A stretch of DNA of 64,000 bases from Pseudopyrenochaeta lycopersici (lineage: Eukaryota; Ascomycota; Dothideomycetes; Pleosporales; Pseudopyrenochaetaceae): the NCBI GenBank assembly GCA_003313425.1, contig NHZP01000008.1:1302001-1366000 (forward strand). The letters are read 5' to 3'. The translations under genes and the position numbers were made by a program. Shown one piece after another: positions 11,961 through 24,800 of this stretch (positions are counted from its first letter, which is position 1; the number at the start of each line of letters is the position of its first letter). Below the pieces are notes generated by a model, which did no database searches, had not been told where the DNA came from, and saw nothing but the letters and a program-made list of their open reading frames with translations.

Positions 11961-14454
11961 TTAAACGTCTCGCCAACTCCGACTCGCCAACCGCTCCGTC
12001 GTCGGTCTGAACTCCCCTTCTAAACCACAGCTATCGCTATCTTGTTCTATCACCTTCACCGTCCTCTTCTCTTCCACAAATGTAGTTGGCTTCCCATTCT
12101 CGTCAATGCCTTTCCACGATCTTACTCTAATGACTTCTCCAGAGGCGGCACTGTCTGAGTCCGTAACATCATCTGGCTCTTGCCTCTTCTCTATACGGCG
12201 GCTGGGCGGTGGAGTCAGGGAGAGGGTGCGCTCAACGGTTCGAGAACGAGAAACGTGACGATAGCCAGAGTATGGTCGTTCGGGAGAGGGGGGAGAGGGT
12301 GGAGGGTGAGGCGTGCGACCACGAGGAGGGCATGGAGAGGGATGGCGGATGCGGAACTCTTCGTCGTAACATCTTCGCCATGGAGTTGATGGTGAAGGGG
12401 AAGGAGAAATGCGGCTGGCGCGTTCGATGTGAATTTCTTCTTCGTAGTGCCGTCGCGATGATGGTGACGTATGTCGGATACGGAGTCTCTCCATTTCTTC
12501 AGTAGGTGGTACAGGCGGAAGCGGAGATTCATCCACATATCGATGTCGTGGGTACTCGTCATGTTCGTACCTTGTTCTGTTAGTCCGTAGCTCATCCCGG
12601 AGCGTCGTTCTTCCACAGGTGTCCCGTAAAGGCCTTTCATCTCTTCGATCAGGAGCAAATTGAACTCGTGGACCTCCAACTTCAACCGAAGTACTTTGTT
12701 CGCTATCTCGCATGGTCGTTCTGCGCTGATATGTCGTTTTGCGGTCACTTCCTAATGATTTCAGGATACCATGACTGGGTGAACGCCGGCGTCGACGAAT
12801 GGAATCATTGTTGCTTGACGCTTCGTCGGACTCACTATATCTGGTTCGGTGATCTGGAAGAACTGGTCGATACGGCCTTGGATGTGCTGTAATACGAGCC
12901 TCAGCGTCCTCACTCTGCCTTATCTCGCGGACTGTGACGTGGACTGGGGTCACACTGCGGCTCCTAGACTGGCGTTCCTGGGATTCGTCACGGTGGAAGA
13001 CTCTCAAAGGTCTTGTCCGAGCAGGAGGTGGCGACGGGCTGAGTTCGATGATTCTGGAGCTGACACGGCGGAGTGAGGGTGGCCTCCTTTCAGACTGCCG
13101 ACAGGAATGGGTGCGAACGACATCAGGCGGAGGCCATACTTCGTCAGATCTTGAGTGCCGACCGGAAAGTGGTTCCGGTGGTGCTGAGCACACTTGATCT
13201 GGCCTTGACGGTCGCATTCGAACAACGTCAGGTGGAGGCCAGACTTCATCATACCTTGAGGAACGACGTGGGCTCAAGGACGACACTCGTATTCGAGCCT
13301 CTGTCCTGAGTTCATGAGCTGGCTGTTGTAGCACTCGCAAGCCCAAGCTGGTTCGGCTTGAGTTTTGCCTGATTATGCGAGGACAGCTGGGAGAGCATGG
13401 CGTCAAATGTGCCTTCTCTCGATCTCGGGTCCTGCCCCTGCGCTCGCTAAACTCAACGTCTACGCGAAGGGTCTCTCTAGGCCAACTACATGGCTCCTCG
13501 GCAGTGCAAGAGCGTATACGAGTGAGACTGGTCTGACGCCGATTCTTGGCCTTCTTCTTGCACCTTCGGCATGGGCTAAATACCAAGGGTTTGCCGGGTA
13601 GAACTGGATTCTTTCGATGAAAGCCTACTGAACGTAATCGACCGCAGTGGATGCAAGTGTGGCAGAGCATTACCGGAATTGACACTTCTTGTGCCTGTGG
13701 AGGAGGCGGCGGTTGTGTACTTCGTGACCCCCAAGGAGCTTGTGGTTGCTCATAGTGCTGGACGTGATACTGATCAATGGTGTGCTTTGATCTAAATTCC
13801 GAGATCTCCCCTGAAGGGGTTGGCAATGCCGGAATCATAGCTGACGTTGCAGTGCCACTGGCCCGCCTAGTTTGCTCAGCGGCTGGGTCCATGTACTGAG
13901 AGCCGACGTAGTACCGGTGTGGGGACAGTAGCCGAGAAGTGTATCTTCTTGGTACTTGGACGTATCCTGGAGGCCTCACTGGTGGAGGCATTTGCCGTTG
14001 ACCTTGAAGATTTTCCGCTTGACCAAGGGGCGGCGGGCGTTGAGGGAAGCCAGCTTGACCGTATCCAGCTTGCCCGAATCCAGCTTGAGACAAGCTGCTC
14101 TGGTAGCCCGGGAACGAAGCAAGAGAGGACGATACTACGGGCGGAGGAGTCGGTGCTGCGAGAGGAGCCCCCAGGCCTGTGAACTGCTATAGAATGTAAG
14201 TTGATACCGTTGACTTCTGCCACAGTATCGCAAAAGCAGAAGGAAAAAGAATAGAAGTGCTTCTAGAGCCAGTTGTTAGCCTCGCTTCCCCCCAGGCTGC
14301 AATGCTGCACGTACACATTGGCAAGATACGGGTTGCCTGCACTGGCGACCGCGCCCGGATACTGGGGAACTAGCTGGCCCTGGCCCTGGCCGTTGCCGGT
14401 GCTCGCGGTGCCCATGTACAACGCAAAGGCTCTTCTCTGCTCTTCGTTCGCCAT
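11961..14454 (-). CDS. Arg/Ser-rich protein with CxxC zinc-ribbon-like motif, function unknown
   Basis: Proposed structure: exon 1 14454-14317 (46 codons, MANEEQRRAF to NPYLAN) and exon 2 14186-11961, about 787 residues. The exon 1 donor (GTGTACGT) is the weakest part. The N-terminus is Gly/Gln/Pro-rich with GQAGYGQAGF repeats. At about 215-265 there is a Cys cluster, LCHTCIHCGRLRSVGF, followed by PCRRCKKKAKNR, spaced like a small zinc ribbon. The rest is dominated by Arg, Ser, Pro and Glu (SR/RE tracts), with an imperfect internal repeat around DEVWPPPDVVR. I recall similar uncharacterised fungal proteins pairing this Cys motif with RS tails; no function is known to me. A nuclear or RNA-linked role would be a guess from composition. 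The C-terminus is uncertain: the adjacent frame continues as VGETFKEIRDRIDDVEDK. Confidence 0.65.
13100..13256 (-). repeat. Internal protein-coding repeat (DEVWPPPDVVR units)
   Basis: Within the Arg/Ser-rich gene, two near-identical units (SRYDEVWPPPDVVRMR and SRSDEVWPPPDVVRTH) flank a diverged middle copy (RPDQVCSAPPEPLS). The repeat is visible at DNA level and indicates recent tandem duplication of about 105 bp or three units of roughly 54 bp. Confidence 0.75.
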
Positions 14455-14956
14455 TTTGAGTTGCGGTAAGTGCGAGCGTGTGACTCTCGAAGGAGTTGAG
14501 GAAGGTCCGTGACGAGCCACGCGAGCTTCGCAGAGGTGATGAGGTGACGCAAAGATAGAAGGATTACGTGGGGGAAAGTGCACGAGTTGGGAAAGAAAGC
14601 CAATACAGACGACTACAGAGGGAAAGAGAGGTTGATTGGTCAAGAGCTATACAAGAGTCAAAGTGGAAAATGAGGTGACGGAAGCTTTGGTCGCCTGCGT
14701 CCTACCTTGCGCACCGCGCACAAACCCAGTTCTGTGAGACGCACATACATGCCTTCACTCCGTCAAGGTATGAATAGCGGTCACTGCTGCCGACAGCCCA
14801 AGTTCACAATGCTCTCTCACCGCGACCGCATCGGAGCGCAACCTACGATGGGAGCTCAATTCGCTTTTATTCTTGCCCAAACGCCCGCCTGTTAAAATAT
14901 GCGAACCTGGCCTATTGTTACAAGTGCTCACACTCTATATCAGAATCTTACTATAT
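14455..14956. other. Intergenic region between STT3 3' end and the Arg/Ser-rich gene start
   Basis: Promoter/5' leader of the Arg/Ser-rich gene and STT3 3' UTR. Nothing else supported. Confidence 0.5.
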
Positions 14957-17375
14957 CTACTCGACTCTCAGTACCCTTGGGCCCTTCCTCTTAGTGGATC
15001 GCTTCTTCTTGTGGCCCTTGTCAAAGGCCACAGCGCTCCCGTGATCACGGCCAAAGTTGTCAAGGTCTTTGACCTTATAAATCCTAATGATCCAGTTCTC
15101 GCTAGTGAAAGCCTCCTCAATGGTGCTAAGCTGCGGGCCCTCGGCGGGAAGTCTCACGCCACGGACACGATCCTGTGCCTGGCCAGCGGGGAACAGCGCA
15201 TTGTAGTTGTAGTACGACATCTTGTACCTTTTCGGGCTGTTAGCGATCATTGAAAACGTCGATATGATGGCGATACGTACATTAGGCTGTTCTTCATAGT
15301 CGGTGTGGCCTCGTCATCCACGCGATATTCGCCTCGTGGGGTGAAGAAGCTGCGCTCCTTGACCTCGTCTGGCCAGATGCCCTCTGCAATCCTTACCATC
15401 CAGAGGAACTTGTTGATGTCATCTCCGGAGTAGCCCAAAAGACCACCAAAGACCACCAAGACGTAGTCCACTTCATGCTGGCGCATGATAGGATAGCTGA
15501 CCTCCTCCCTCGAGCTCATTGCCTTACCAACAGTCGCAATATGTGTATTGTTCCACGTGTTGTTGTCAACGAGGGTTGGGCGGTCAGCCATGCCACCGAT
15601 TTGATAACCGTAATCCCACCACGACATGATCTTCGCGTTCTGGGGAGTGTTCTGTCTGAGCCAGTAGTAGGCTTCTCGGTAGTCGTCAATAATGTGCTGG
15701 CTGCCATCTGGAAGTCTAGATGCAAGCACGACAGAAGGGGAAGAATAGGCGTTTGAAGTGACCCAAGTGCAGTGGAGAACGAAGAGCAGGAGATAGACAA
15801 GAGAAGCTCCCACAACTGTAAGCTTGGAGGCGTACGAATAGATGCCGACAAGGGGGTTTCGTGTGGAGCGGAGGCCATCAGTAAGGACTGCTGCAGCGGC
15901 GACTTTAGCAGCATCAGCAGCTCCTTCCTCCTTGGTTGCGGGTTCAGGTGTTTTCGCATCCAGGTAGGTATCCAAAATTTGAGAGAAGGCGATTGCAGAG
16001 GCAACGCAGACAATAGGAGTCAGCGTGAGCATGAGACGCACCATGACTCCAGCAAAGTAGCTGGCAAGCACGGCATAGATGACAATGAAGACTTGCTCGT
16101 CGGTCAATGTGCGGAAGCACAGGTAGACTCCAGCGGGGAAGAGCCAGATCATCATGCTGAGATCGAAGAAGAAGGCGGGCCAGGCAGTTGGTTGATGTTC
16201 CGAGACGGAGGCGATGATGGGGATGTGGATCTTAGCGTATCCGGTGTCCCAAAGCGAGTAGAAACGGCCAGTCCAGGGCGCAATAACTCCGGTGACAGTG
16301 AGGAGCACCAGTCCTCCGAAGGCGATGACAAAGACGAGCAGAACAAGAGCGCGTAGTAGCGTCTGGAACTGCTTGCTCGGGAGTTGTGCGCGAACCCAGT
16401 CGACAAAGGCGACCAGCTGGAGAAGGCCAAAGACACCCAGGGCAGACATGTGCTCGCTACTGCGAATAGGCAAGAAGCCGACAAAGGGGATTTGCATGCT
16501 CGCAAGCGTACCGAGGGCATACCACGATGTGTAGCTAACGTACAGCCTGGGGCTGTACCTGCCCATACAAATCAAGACAAAAGCATGGAGCGGCAGCAAG
16601 TTGGTGATGAAGACATATCCACCCCACGCCGATACCATGTATCCGTAGAAGAGGGCGGTCCAGGCGCCCCAGAACATGGATCCCTCCTTGACCGCCTTGA
16701 TCCAGAGGAAGAAGGTGAAGACGAGCAGGAAGATGGCAATGGCCTCGTTGTCGTAACTTCCCGCCACGGAGCGCGAAATGTAGCCTGGGGTGATGCCCAT
16801 GAAGGCTGCGGCGAGCAGGCCTGCCGAGGGCGACGTGACCATTTCCGAGGTCAGAAGGTACGTGGCGAGCGCGGTGAGGCCGGAGAAGGCAGGCGCGAGG
16901 AGGACGCAGATGTTGCGAATGTCAACGGGCAGGGCGATGGCCCGGAGGAAATGGTAGATGGCGCCGCTGGTCACCATCAATCCAGGGTAGAGGGTGCCGC
17001 CAGTGACTCGCCCGAGCGGATGCCATGTGCCTATGCGTTCATGTCAGCCCAATGTGTGTTTCCCTTGAGCGTTGGCGGGCCGCGTACGGTCATCAAACCA
17101 GTCCCAAAAGCTGTAGAATCCATTCTGCACGAGGTATTTGGTGGCTCGAAAATTGAACCACGGATCAACTGCACTCTCGCATTAGCCAATTGCACCAGTG
17201 CAGCCCCATTGCAATACCGACATTCGTGGATGATGCTCTCGAAGCGGATCACCGAGAACAGACGGCTGCTCACAGCTGCGCCCGCAATCAAGCACAGAAT
17301 GATGACCCGCAGCAAGCCTCGAGTATTTCGGCCAGTGGCCTGCTTTAAAAACTGCCCGTCCTCTGCGACAGCCAT
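14957..17375 (-). CDS. STT3: Oligosaccharyltransferase catalytic subunit STT3
   Basis: Four exons on the minus strand (17375-17222, 17168-17088, 17030-15281, 15227-14957) give 751 residues, close to the fungal norm. STT3 transfers the Glc3Man9GlcNAc2 oligosaccharide from dolichol pyrophosphate to Asn in N-x-S/T sequons in the ER lumen, as the core of the OST complex. Visible hallmarks are the first luminal loop [15 protein letters not shown] (exon 1/2 junction, residues 50-64; Asp53 is the metal/Asn-binding acid), [10 protein letters not shown] with the second acidic motif, multiple membrane spans, and the diagnostic WWDYG motif at about residue 549 ([11 protein letters not shown]) with [11 protein letters not shown] after it. 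The last exon supplies [11 protein letters not shown] and a basic [11 protein letters not shown] tail, as in other fungi. Introns of 53, 57 and 53 bp; the first donor is GTCGGT and the last acceptor AAAAG, both slightly unusual but required by the conserved protein. Confidence 0.96.
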
Positions 17376-17657
17376 GGTGAAAGAAAAGTAGTAAAGGAAA
17401 GAAAGGTTGCTGCTCGCACTGCCGCGTCACGGAGCTTTCGAGAGCTAGCATCCATGAGCACACGTTGCGAACTCCACCCCGGCGCTTCGTTTCGCCGACA
17501 GTCCATGCCCGTTGCACCCCCTGCACTCGCATCTCTTTAGTATTGGTCAACACGTCCAAATCACACTGGCATACAGCTGTTCAAAGCCTGAATTTGCACA
17601 ATTCAAATAATCGAATGGGTATCATGTTAACGGTGCTATGGAACGACGCCTTCGCCT

Positions 17658-20512
17658 TCACTGAAAGTCTTCATTGATTTCACGCAACCACACCTGCTCG
17701 ACATTACAGTTCCCACACAGTTCATGTCCACAGCCCATACAGGCTGGCTCTAATGAGATACTGTACGGCCCATTGTTGCAGCAGCACTGTGAAATCGTCA
17801 GCTCCAATACTCCTCAGCTTCATAGGCCGTCACTTACACAATATCTGTTGGTTACCAAGGTTCTTCTCTGCTTCAGACGCCGGTGCGCAGCTGGGGGCTC
17901 TGTTGTCGCATGTCGCTTTCTGGAGTTGACTTGTGAATAGCTTTCTGACGGTGGTGGTGGGCCTGGATTTCTGGCCATGGGCGACGGCTCCGGGACCACG
18001 GATGGAGGTGGGATGGGATTATCATCGTCCATATCCCCAGCGGTGTTGGCTTCCCTATCGTCCTCGTCATCAAAGACATATCGATCCGTTTCCTTTAAGA
18101 GCTCCTTCTTTGTCTGATTCTTCTCTACGCACACCCATTCATCGATGCTTTTCATCTCCTTCTCAAAGTGATGTGCAATGTGGTCGAAGCGCTCATCCCA
18201 CGCCGCGTTTCTCCGCTCCTTTAGCTCGATCACTTTTATACAAAACCCACACCAGAACTGGCCTTGGCAGTTTTTGCCTATCCTGCAGCTTTTGGCCTCC
18301 TTGTCTCGCTGGTCTTTGGATGGCATACTATGATGGATCTCGAGATGCTCATCAAACAGCGTTGCGCGGAAGAAGTGTTGTCCGCAAGCTACTTCGAGAG
18401 AAGTTGGGGAGGGCTGTGCACAGCGAAAAGCCTCGAGTTGAAAGTGCTGGCTGTTTTCATGGCGCTTCCAATCACTCTTCGCACCAAAACGCTTATGGCA
18501 CCTGGGATACGTGCAACCATAAGGTTTCTGATGACGCTTCATATGTTTGCGTAGATCGCAGTCGCGTGCCACAGAGTAATCGCATTTAGGACACACCTTT
18601 GCGTTGGAGATGAATCCTTGAGCGGAGCGCCGTGGTACCGTATACGCGGACCCGGGGCTTTGCTTGATGAGATTAGAGATCATCTGTGAAGCTTTCAAAG
18701 CCTCGCCTTTGGTAAGTGTCACCATGGTACTGTCGTCCTGGGACTCTTTACCATCTGACTTCTGGTGCGAAGATTTACTGTCCCACTTCGGGGAATCAGT
18801 CGCTTTGTGAAGTATGCGTAAGACGAGCTCCTCAAGATCTACAGGCTCAGATGGCGAGGCTGACTTGAGTTCTCCGGCAATAGCCCTCGAAAATTTCTGA
18901 AGTGCTGATCTTTGTTGCTCTGCTTTTGTCTGTGGTGCATTCGACAGCGAACGGCGCAGCTCTGGCTGTTGCTTCTCAGAGGCAAGCGGTTCCGGAACAA
19001 CTTGTTTTGCTCCATTGGTGAGAAGTACTTGGGACTCGCGTCGGGAGGTTTTACCTGACGCAGGCTGATACATATATTGTTCTTGAGGCCCTTGGGACCC
19101 TTGAGGGCGAGCAATGCTGCTCTCAAGAATACCTCCGTCAAATTGGGTGGGCATTTGGTACACATCTTTTACAAACTCATCTGAGGTTTGACTAAGGGAG
19201 GGCCAGCGTTTACAGTCCTGATCTGTAGGTAAATCCATTGCAGGCGCATTATCTATGGCTGGATTGCCTGAAAATGACCTTCCCATTCCAGCCACGGCGA
19301 GGTTGGTATCCATGGGAGCCACAGTTATATTGTCTACAAGGGCGGGCTCTCTAGGCCTGAAAGTTGATCTACTACTATTAGCTTATGCTACAGAATGTAT
19401 ATATGTGGGACGTACCTCGTGATCAGATCAATTTCGTTCTCGTCTTTGTGCATTCTCTCAATGTGCTGTTTAAAGTTATCAAGCCGCGGCCATATCTTCT
19501 CTTTGTTCCGACAGTTTTCAGATGCACATTGATAAGACTTTGTTTTTAAGCCAACTTGGTGCACGCTCTTCTTATGTCGATCGAGGTCGTTCACGGTTGT
19601 AAAACCCTGTCCACGCCGCTTGCAGTTGAAAAAATCGCACTTGAAAGGCTTGTTGTGCTTCAGAATATGCTTTCTGGCCACTTTATGTCAGCCTCAGGTA
19701 AGCAATCAGTAAAGTTGCATACGCACTTGAGGTCCGATTTGCACTTCAATACTTGGTCACATTCGGGACATTGGTACGATTTACCTGACCGCCCACTCCG
19801 GCTGCTGTGCTGAGATCTTTGGTCGGAGTGTATCCGTGCCATTACAGGAGCCTCGCTTGGACTAGATTCAACATTCAGGTTGCCAACCTCGCCAGTGATA
19901 CCTGACGGTAGATCCTGATAAGACCGACTTGGCTCATTGCTGAAATCGGAGTGCGGATGATGGGAGTTATACCCGGAATCAGACCGCATGATATTACTCT
20001 CAATGTCAGACCCTGGGCCTCCACGATACGGTCCATACTGAACATTGGACTGGTTCAGTGGACTTCTACTGCCACTCGTACTCGAACTTCTCAAATTACC
20101 TGCGCTCCACGGCTGGTCCTGAAGATGGCGTGTGATGATAGGATTGTAGTTAGGTGCAGAGCCATTGCTAGGAGGAGCAAGGAGGGACAGGTTATTGGAC
20201 AAATTGGGGTCAATGTTGGTATCCAAAGGAGACCGATTGGCTTGATGAAAGCTTGACCGGTTGTACACTGGAGCAGTCATGACTGTTCGTACAGAGGCCG
20301 ATGGACTGTGCATCTGGTCTTGAACGCTCCGTGGCCTTGAATTCATCCATGGCTGTGTTGCGGTGTCAATGTTCAGCTGAGGCACTTGATCGTCAAAAGA
20401 GTACTGAAGCGATCAGCTGATGAAAGTGTGTATTTTCGACTGAGAAGCATACACTGGGCTCTTGAACAACATAGTTGAAGGTAGGATGGTAGCTCCTGCT
20501 ATGGTGTGACAT
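17658..20512 (-). CDS. Multi-C2H2 zinc-finger protein with C-terminal Cys-rich module (ZF-A)
   Basis: Five exons (20512-20453, 20403-19727, 19673-19416, 19368-17838, 17786-17658) give about 884 residues. Fingers: CPECDQVLKCKSDLKKHILKH (split by the 19674-19726 intron, which restores a perfect C-x2-C-x12-H-x3-H), then two longer-spaced fingers (CDFFNCKRRG..H, CASENCRNKE..H), and at about 588-650 CPKCDYSVARDCDLRKHMKRH with CTYPRCHKRFGAKSDWKRH. The rest is low-complexity Ser/Gln/Pro. The last exon, behind a canonical GTAAGT...CTGAC...CACAG intron, encodes a compact Cys module with NNGPYSISLEPACMGCGH and CGNC. This module closes many uncharacterised fungal C2H2 proteins. DNA binding is inferred from the fingers; targets are unknown. 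The exon 4 acceptor lies in three tandem TAGs, so its exact position (19368, 19371 or 19374) is open. Confidence 0.8.
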
Positions 20513-21816
20513 GTTTGCTAGAGCAAGTCAGCAAGGCTGCCCAAGGCTCCAGTACTGCTCTCGCCCCATACAGATCCAGGTGGAAAGAGGCAAAAAGGAA
20601 CCGAAGTGGAAATGCAAAGACTAGATGCTGTAATCATAGTAGAAGAGTGCAACGACTGAACGAGAGGAGCCTGCATGGACCTACCGATTGCCCTAATGCT
20701 TCTGCTTCAGAGCTCAGCCTGTAGCCTGATGCCTGACCAAAGGTACGCAGACTGTCGAGAAAGCGCGCATGGGTGCATTAGTATACTTCCGCTACAGCTC
20801 ACTGCCCCCGATGCTGACAAGCAATGCGATTTGCACCACAATGCCCGTGCCGTGCACCGATGAGGTCCTCTAGTTCCGTGTCCCCCGCACGGGCTGCTGC
20901 CGGTGTAGGATAAGGACAGGCGCGGTGCAGGATTACGAGAGACGAGACGAGACGAACAACGTTACCCCATCGACTGCCGGACGATAGTTGGATGATGGGA
21001 TTTTGCCAAAAAAAAAGAGGCGTCTTTACAGTGCGCAGAGGAATGAGGCTCTCTAGCCGTCTTGGTGCTCTTCCATAGTCATGATGATCATGGTGGTGGG
21101 CGGCCTCCAAGTCTCCACAAGCCCATGCCAGGCAGCAAAGCAGGCAAACAGTTGCCCTATTGCCCTTGCCAAGCGAAACGCAGCCCTGATGGACCTCACC
21201 CACACCAAAATACATGGTCGTTGCGCGTGGCTGAGTTGCGTCCTCCCATAGTGCGCAGCCAATCAGCGCATGAAGCACGAAGTGCCCGACGGCGATTCGA
21301 GCGTGGGCTTGCTGAGGTGTGCAAGTGTGTGCATGAGCCGCCAGAATTGTGGAATGGTCCTCCATTCCTCTTGGGGCCGAGTATGCAGAGGACACACTGC
21401 GACAGCAAGGGCCGAGTGGTAAAAGCGCTTCCGGCGGATCGCAAGCTCTGAACAGAGCCTCCTCTCCTCTCGAAGCAGTCGCGGCTCGGATACGGTCACA
21501 CAAACAAAACCACAGTCAATTCGCGACTGAGTGCCAAACATTGCGATTGATGTGACGGAGTCTATAATAATGTGCAGGCCATTGCGCCTAGCTATCAGAC
21601 CGCTAAATGCAGGAAACATGGTCAATCGTAAACGACAGTGGCTATCTCATCACACCGTCTAGGTCCATCAGCCCAATAGACAAAAGAAAGATACTCTCAA
21701 GTGCAAGAGTGGATATCAAGCGAAAGCCAACAATCATTAGGGAAACAAACATCGCGATAGAAATAGTGTCGTCACGCCAGAGCCGAAAAGCAAAATCCCT
21801 CCTTCGTAACCGTTTT
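20513..21816. other. Intergenic region, ZF-A upstream and ZF-B 3' side
   Basis: GC-richer sequence with overlapping long frames on both strands (for example 20799-21503 on -, 21062-21451 on +). They lack motifs and oppose each other, so I treat them as non-coding leader/promoter sequence. Confidence 0.5.
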
Positions 21817-24800
21817 CTATTGCCCCTGGTACTGGTAGTTATGTTGTGTCGTTAAATACGACATGGCTGGGTAGGTACCCTGCTGCTGGTATTGCATTGT
21901 GTTGGTGTTATCGTAACCCAAACTGGACAAATCGTTTGTCAAATTCTGTGGTTCTTGCGTATAGTATTGAGGGAAGGCCGTTGTGTCGACTGGTGAGTCG
22001 GTATACATGGCTTGTTGTTGTTGGACTGCAGATATAGGACTCATGCCGTATTGACTGACACCATTGGGGATGTTGCCACCGTGGTATTGCTGGGTGGGTA
22101 TCTGGAGCCCATTGTTGTAGCCGCGTGGCTTTGGGGGGTCTTGGAGCCCGGGATAGGTCTGACTCGGATAGTTTGGAGCATTGCCCGCATTATAGTTCTC
22201 ATACCCATTGATTTGTGTTGGCTGCTGAGTTTTGTAGGGGACAATTTGTGGTGGAGGGTAGGTATGCATAACGTTGGATGCTACTTCGGGCTTCGAATCG
22301 TGCGGATATAGACCTGATGGATCAATCCCGGGTGCGAGGGTCGAGTTGGGGTTGTACCGCGATGGGTTATCAATGGGTGACCTGCTGGGAGTAGCTGAAA
22401 GCTTGCGGCTTTCTGGCATCTCCACAACAGGACTGATGATACTATCGGCATTCAATTGCTTCTGGTCCACAAGTGGGAGAATAGGCATGCTGATTTGTTC
22501 CATATGCTTTGCCAAGTGCACGGTCAATTTCTTCCAGCTGTTGCAAATATTACCACAGAATCGACACGGCTCATCCCTTGGTAATTTAGTGGTGTCACGG
22601 CGACATCTTTCGACAATGGCCCAGATGTCGTCTGCACATATGTTAGCCATCGTGACTGAAAGTCTTACGGTTGGAGGTTTACCTTGATCAACATTAGCGG
22701 GCGCGTCTTTGTTGTTACCACGACCAGTTCGTTGCCGTGGCTCAGCAATTTTGTGTTCTCTAACTAGATGCTGCACAAAGTTGTCCTTCCGATAACAAGT
22801 ATGGTTGCAGTCAGCAATCTGGCAAGTCCAGTTTTCCAATTGTCGATGTCGCTCATTCTCGTGTCGGACCCAATCCGCTTTACGTTTGAAAGATTTCGGC
22901 TCACCACAGTTCGGAAAGGTGCAAGTAAAGGGCTGCACATCCTCATGAACGTGTTTGGTCCAGTCTGATGGCTTGTAGAACTTCTTGACCTTGAAGCACA
23001 GTGGACACTCGAATTCTGCGGGAAGGCGTTTGACAGGAGGTAAAGGAACACCTGAAGGAAATTGGGCAGATACAACAGTCCCTTCTGGTGGAGGCTCACC
23101 GTCATCATCAGACGAGCCAGGAGCGGTGATCTGGAAGCCGATAAAGGGTGCATCAGCATCTTTGTTTCCAGCCCGCGGAGGGAGCTGTTTAGCTTCCCCG
23201 CCAAGATCTGGGCAAAAGTTTCCAGATGAGCATGTCTTGCTCTTGACAGCATTCAGGTGTTTGACCTTGAACTCCAACAGCCTTTTGTATCTTCGCGTCT
23301 GCTCTTGGGTAATTCGTTCGACCATAAAGTCAGCTAGGCGCGGGTTGAGCTGTCGAGCATGTGTTCTAAAACCTTCATAAGATGGAATGATGGGATCAGT
23401 GCGGACCTTAAGGTCCATGGTCACGGCTTCCTGCTCATCGTCATCGTCATCTCCAACGGGGCTGGGTTGTGCTGATGGCTTCGTCGCCTCTGTTTCAGCA
23501 AGTGGCGATGCAAGCATAGGCATCGGTGGACCTCCATGCTGCGTCATAAGTTCTGCTAGCCCAAGAGACCTGCCTAAGTCGCTTCTACTTCGACTTCTCT
23601 TGATCACATTCTTAGCTCCTTGATACCACGGTCCTGGAGTTGCTGACAGGCCAGTCGAGCTAAGAGGACCTGCGTCCCTGCTGTGATTGCTAAGATTGGT
23701 ATCAACTCTGGGCGACTTGGGCCGGCCCCAGCTACCCATGCGCTTAGGCTTATCAAAGACAGGTTCCTTAGACTTATCTAATCCGGTATCCGGTGGTTGT
23801 TGCACAGGTATACTGCCTTTGCGCTTGAGAAGATTGCTTGGAGTGCGCTTAGGAAGGATGTTATCTAGGAAGCTCGGACGGCGCTGTCTCTCTTTCTGTT
23901 TCGGCTCGATTAACCTAGCAATGCCAGGTGAAGCGCGAATACTGCCAAGGTCAGATTCACTAAGTCGACGTGACCCCACAGTGGCGGCAAGTGAAGCTGA
24001 TTCGACGTCATTGGCCCGCAATCGGAAACGCATCATTGCGGCATTGGACGTTGGCGGTTGATAACGTGTCGATGGGTTAGAGGGCTGCGAAGGTACATCC
24101 ACCCATGGTCGAACAATGGCACCCATAATGGAAACAGAGTCTTTGGTGGGAGGGAAATAAGAGTTATCCGCATGGCTTGCATGAACGTCGATTGCAGCAG
24201 GAGGAGACTCCGGCTCTGCATAATCATCATCATCATCCTCGTAGTCCCCGAGGTCGCTCTGTTCGTCTATATATACGCCAGGCCCAGGGATACCAGTATC
24301 GTCAATGCGATCAAAATCGGTCCGTACACCAAGACCAAAATGACCCTGTCCAACTCGGCGATGGACATCATTTGTGCTCTTCGCTCGACGACGGCCAGTA
24401 ATGGGCTTGAGAAGATTGTTGGAGGGCCCAACATCGCCCGCTTCACTGCCAACCTCGCTTTTCGTGAGCCATTCTTGTACTTCAAGCTTCTTCTCATGCT
24501 TCGATCGTTGTTCTGCAATCTCGTCTATGCTTGGCACCCAAGCGTCTTTCATCACTTGGCGGTCATCAGGGCTCAATCCCGCTTGGTTGGATCCAATCGC
24601 CGTTGACCAGGAGCCGTCGTCATTGCGTTGCCTGCCTCGAAGGAGAGGCTGAACACGCACTTGCTCGTGCGAGTCTTCGTCATCGGAAGACGACTCATTC
24701 TGTGGATAAGGAGATAAATGGTTGCCGGAACGGCGACTCCCATGACTTCGTTTGCTGACAGGTCTACTGTTGTCCGAGCGCGAAGGTGACTCTTCTCTAC

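Noticed and set aside
16384..17391. 335-codon + frame opposite STT3
   Set aside because: Complement of a secure, conserved coding sequence.
20799..21503. 234-codon minus-strand frame between ZF-A and ZF-B
   Set aside because: Opposed by a 129-codon + frame, odd composition (His/Ala/Cys-rich), no domain, and it lies where ZF-A needs a promoter and leader.
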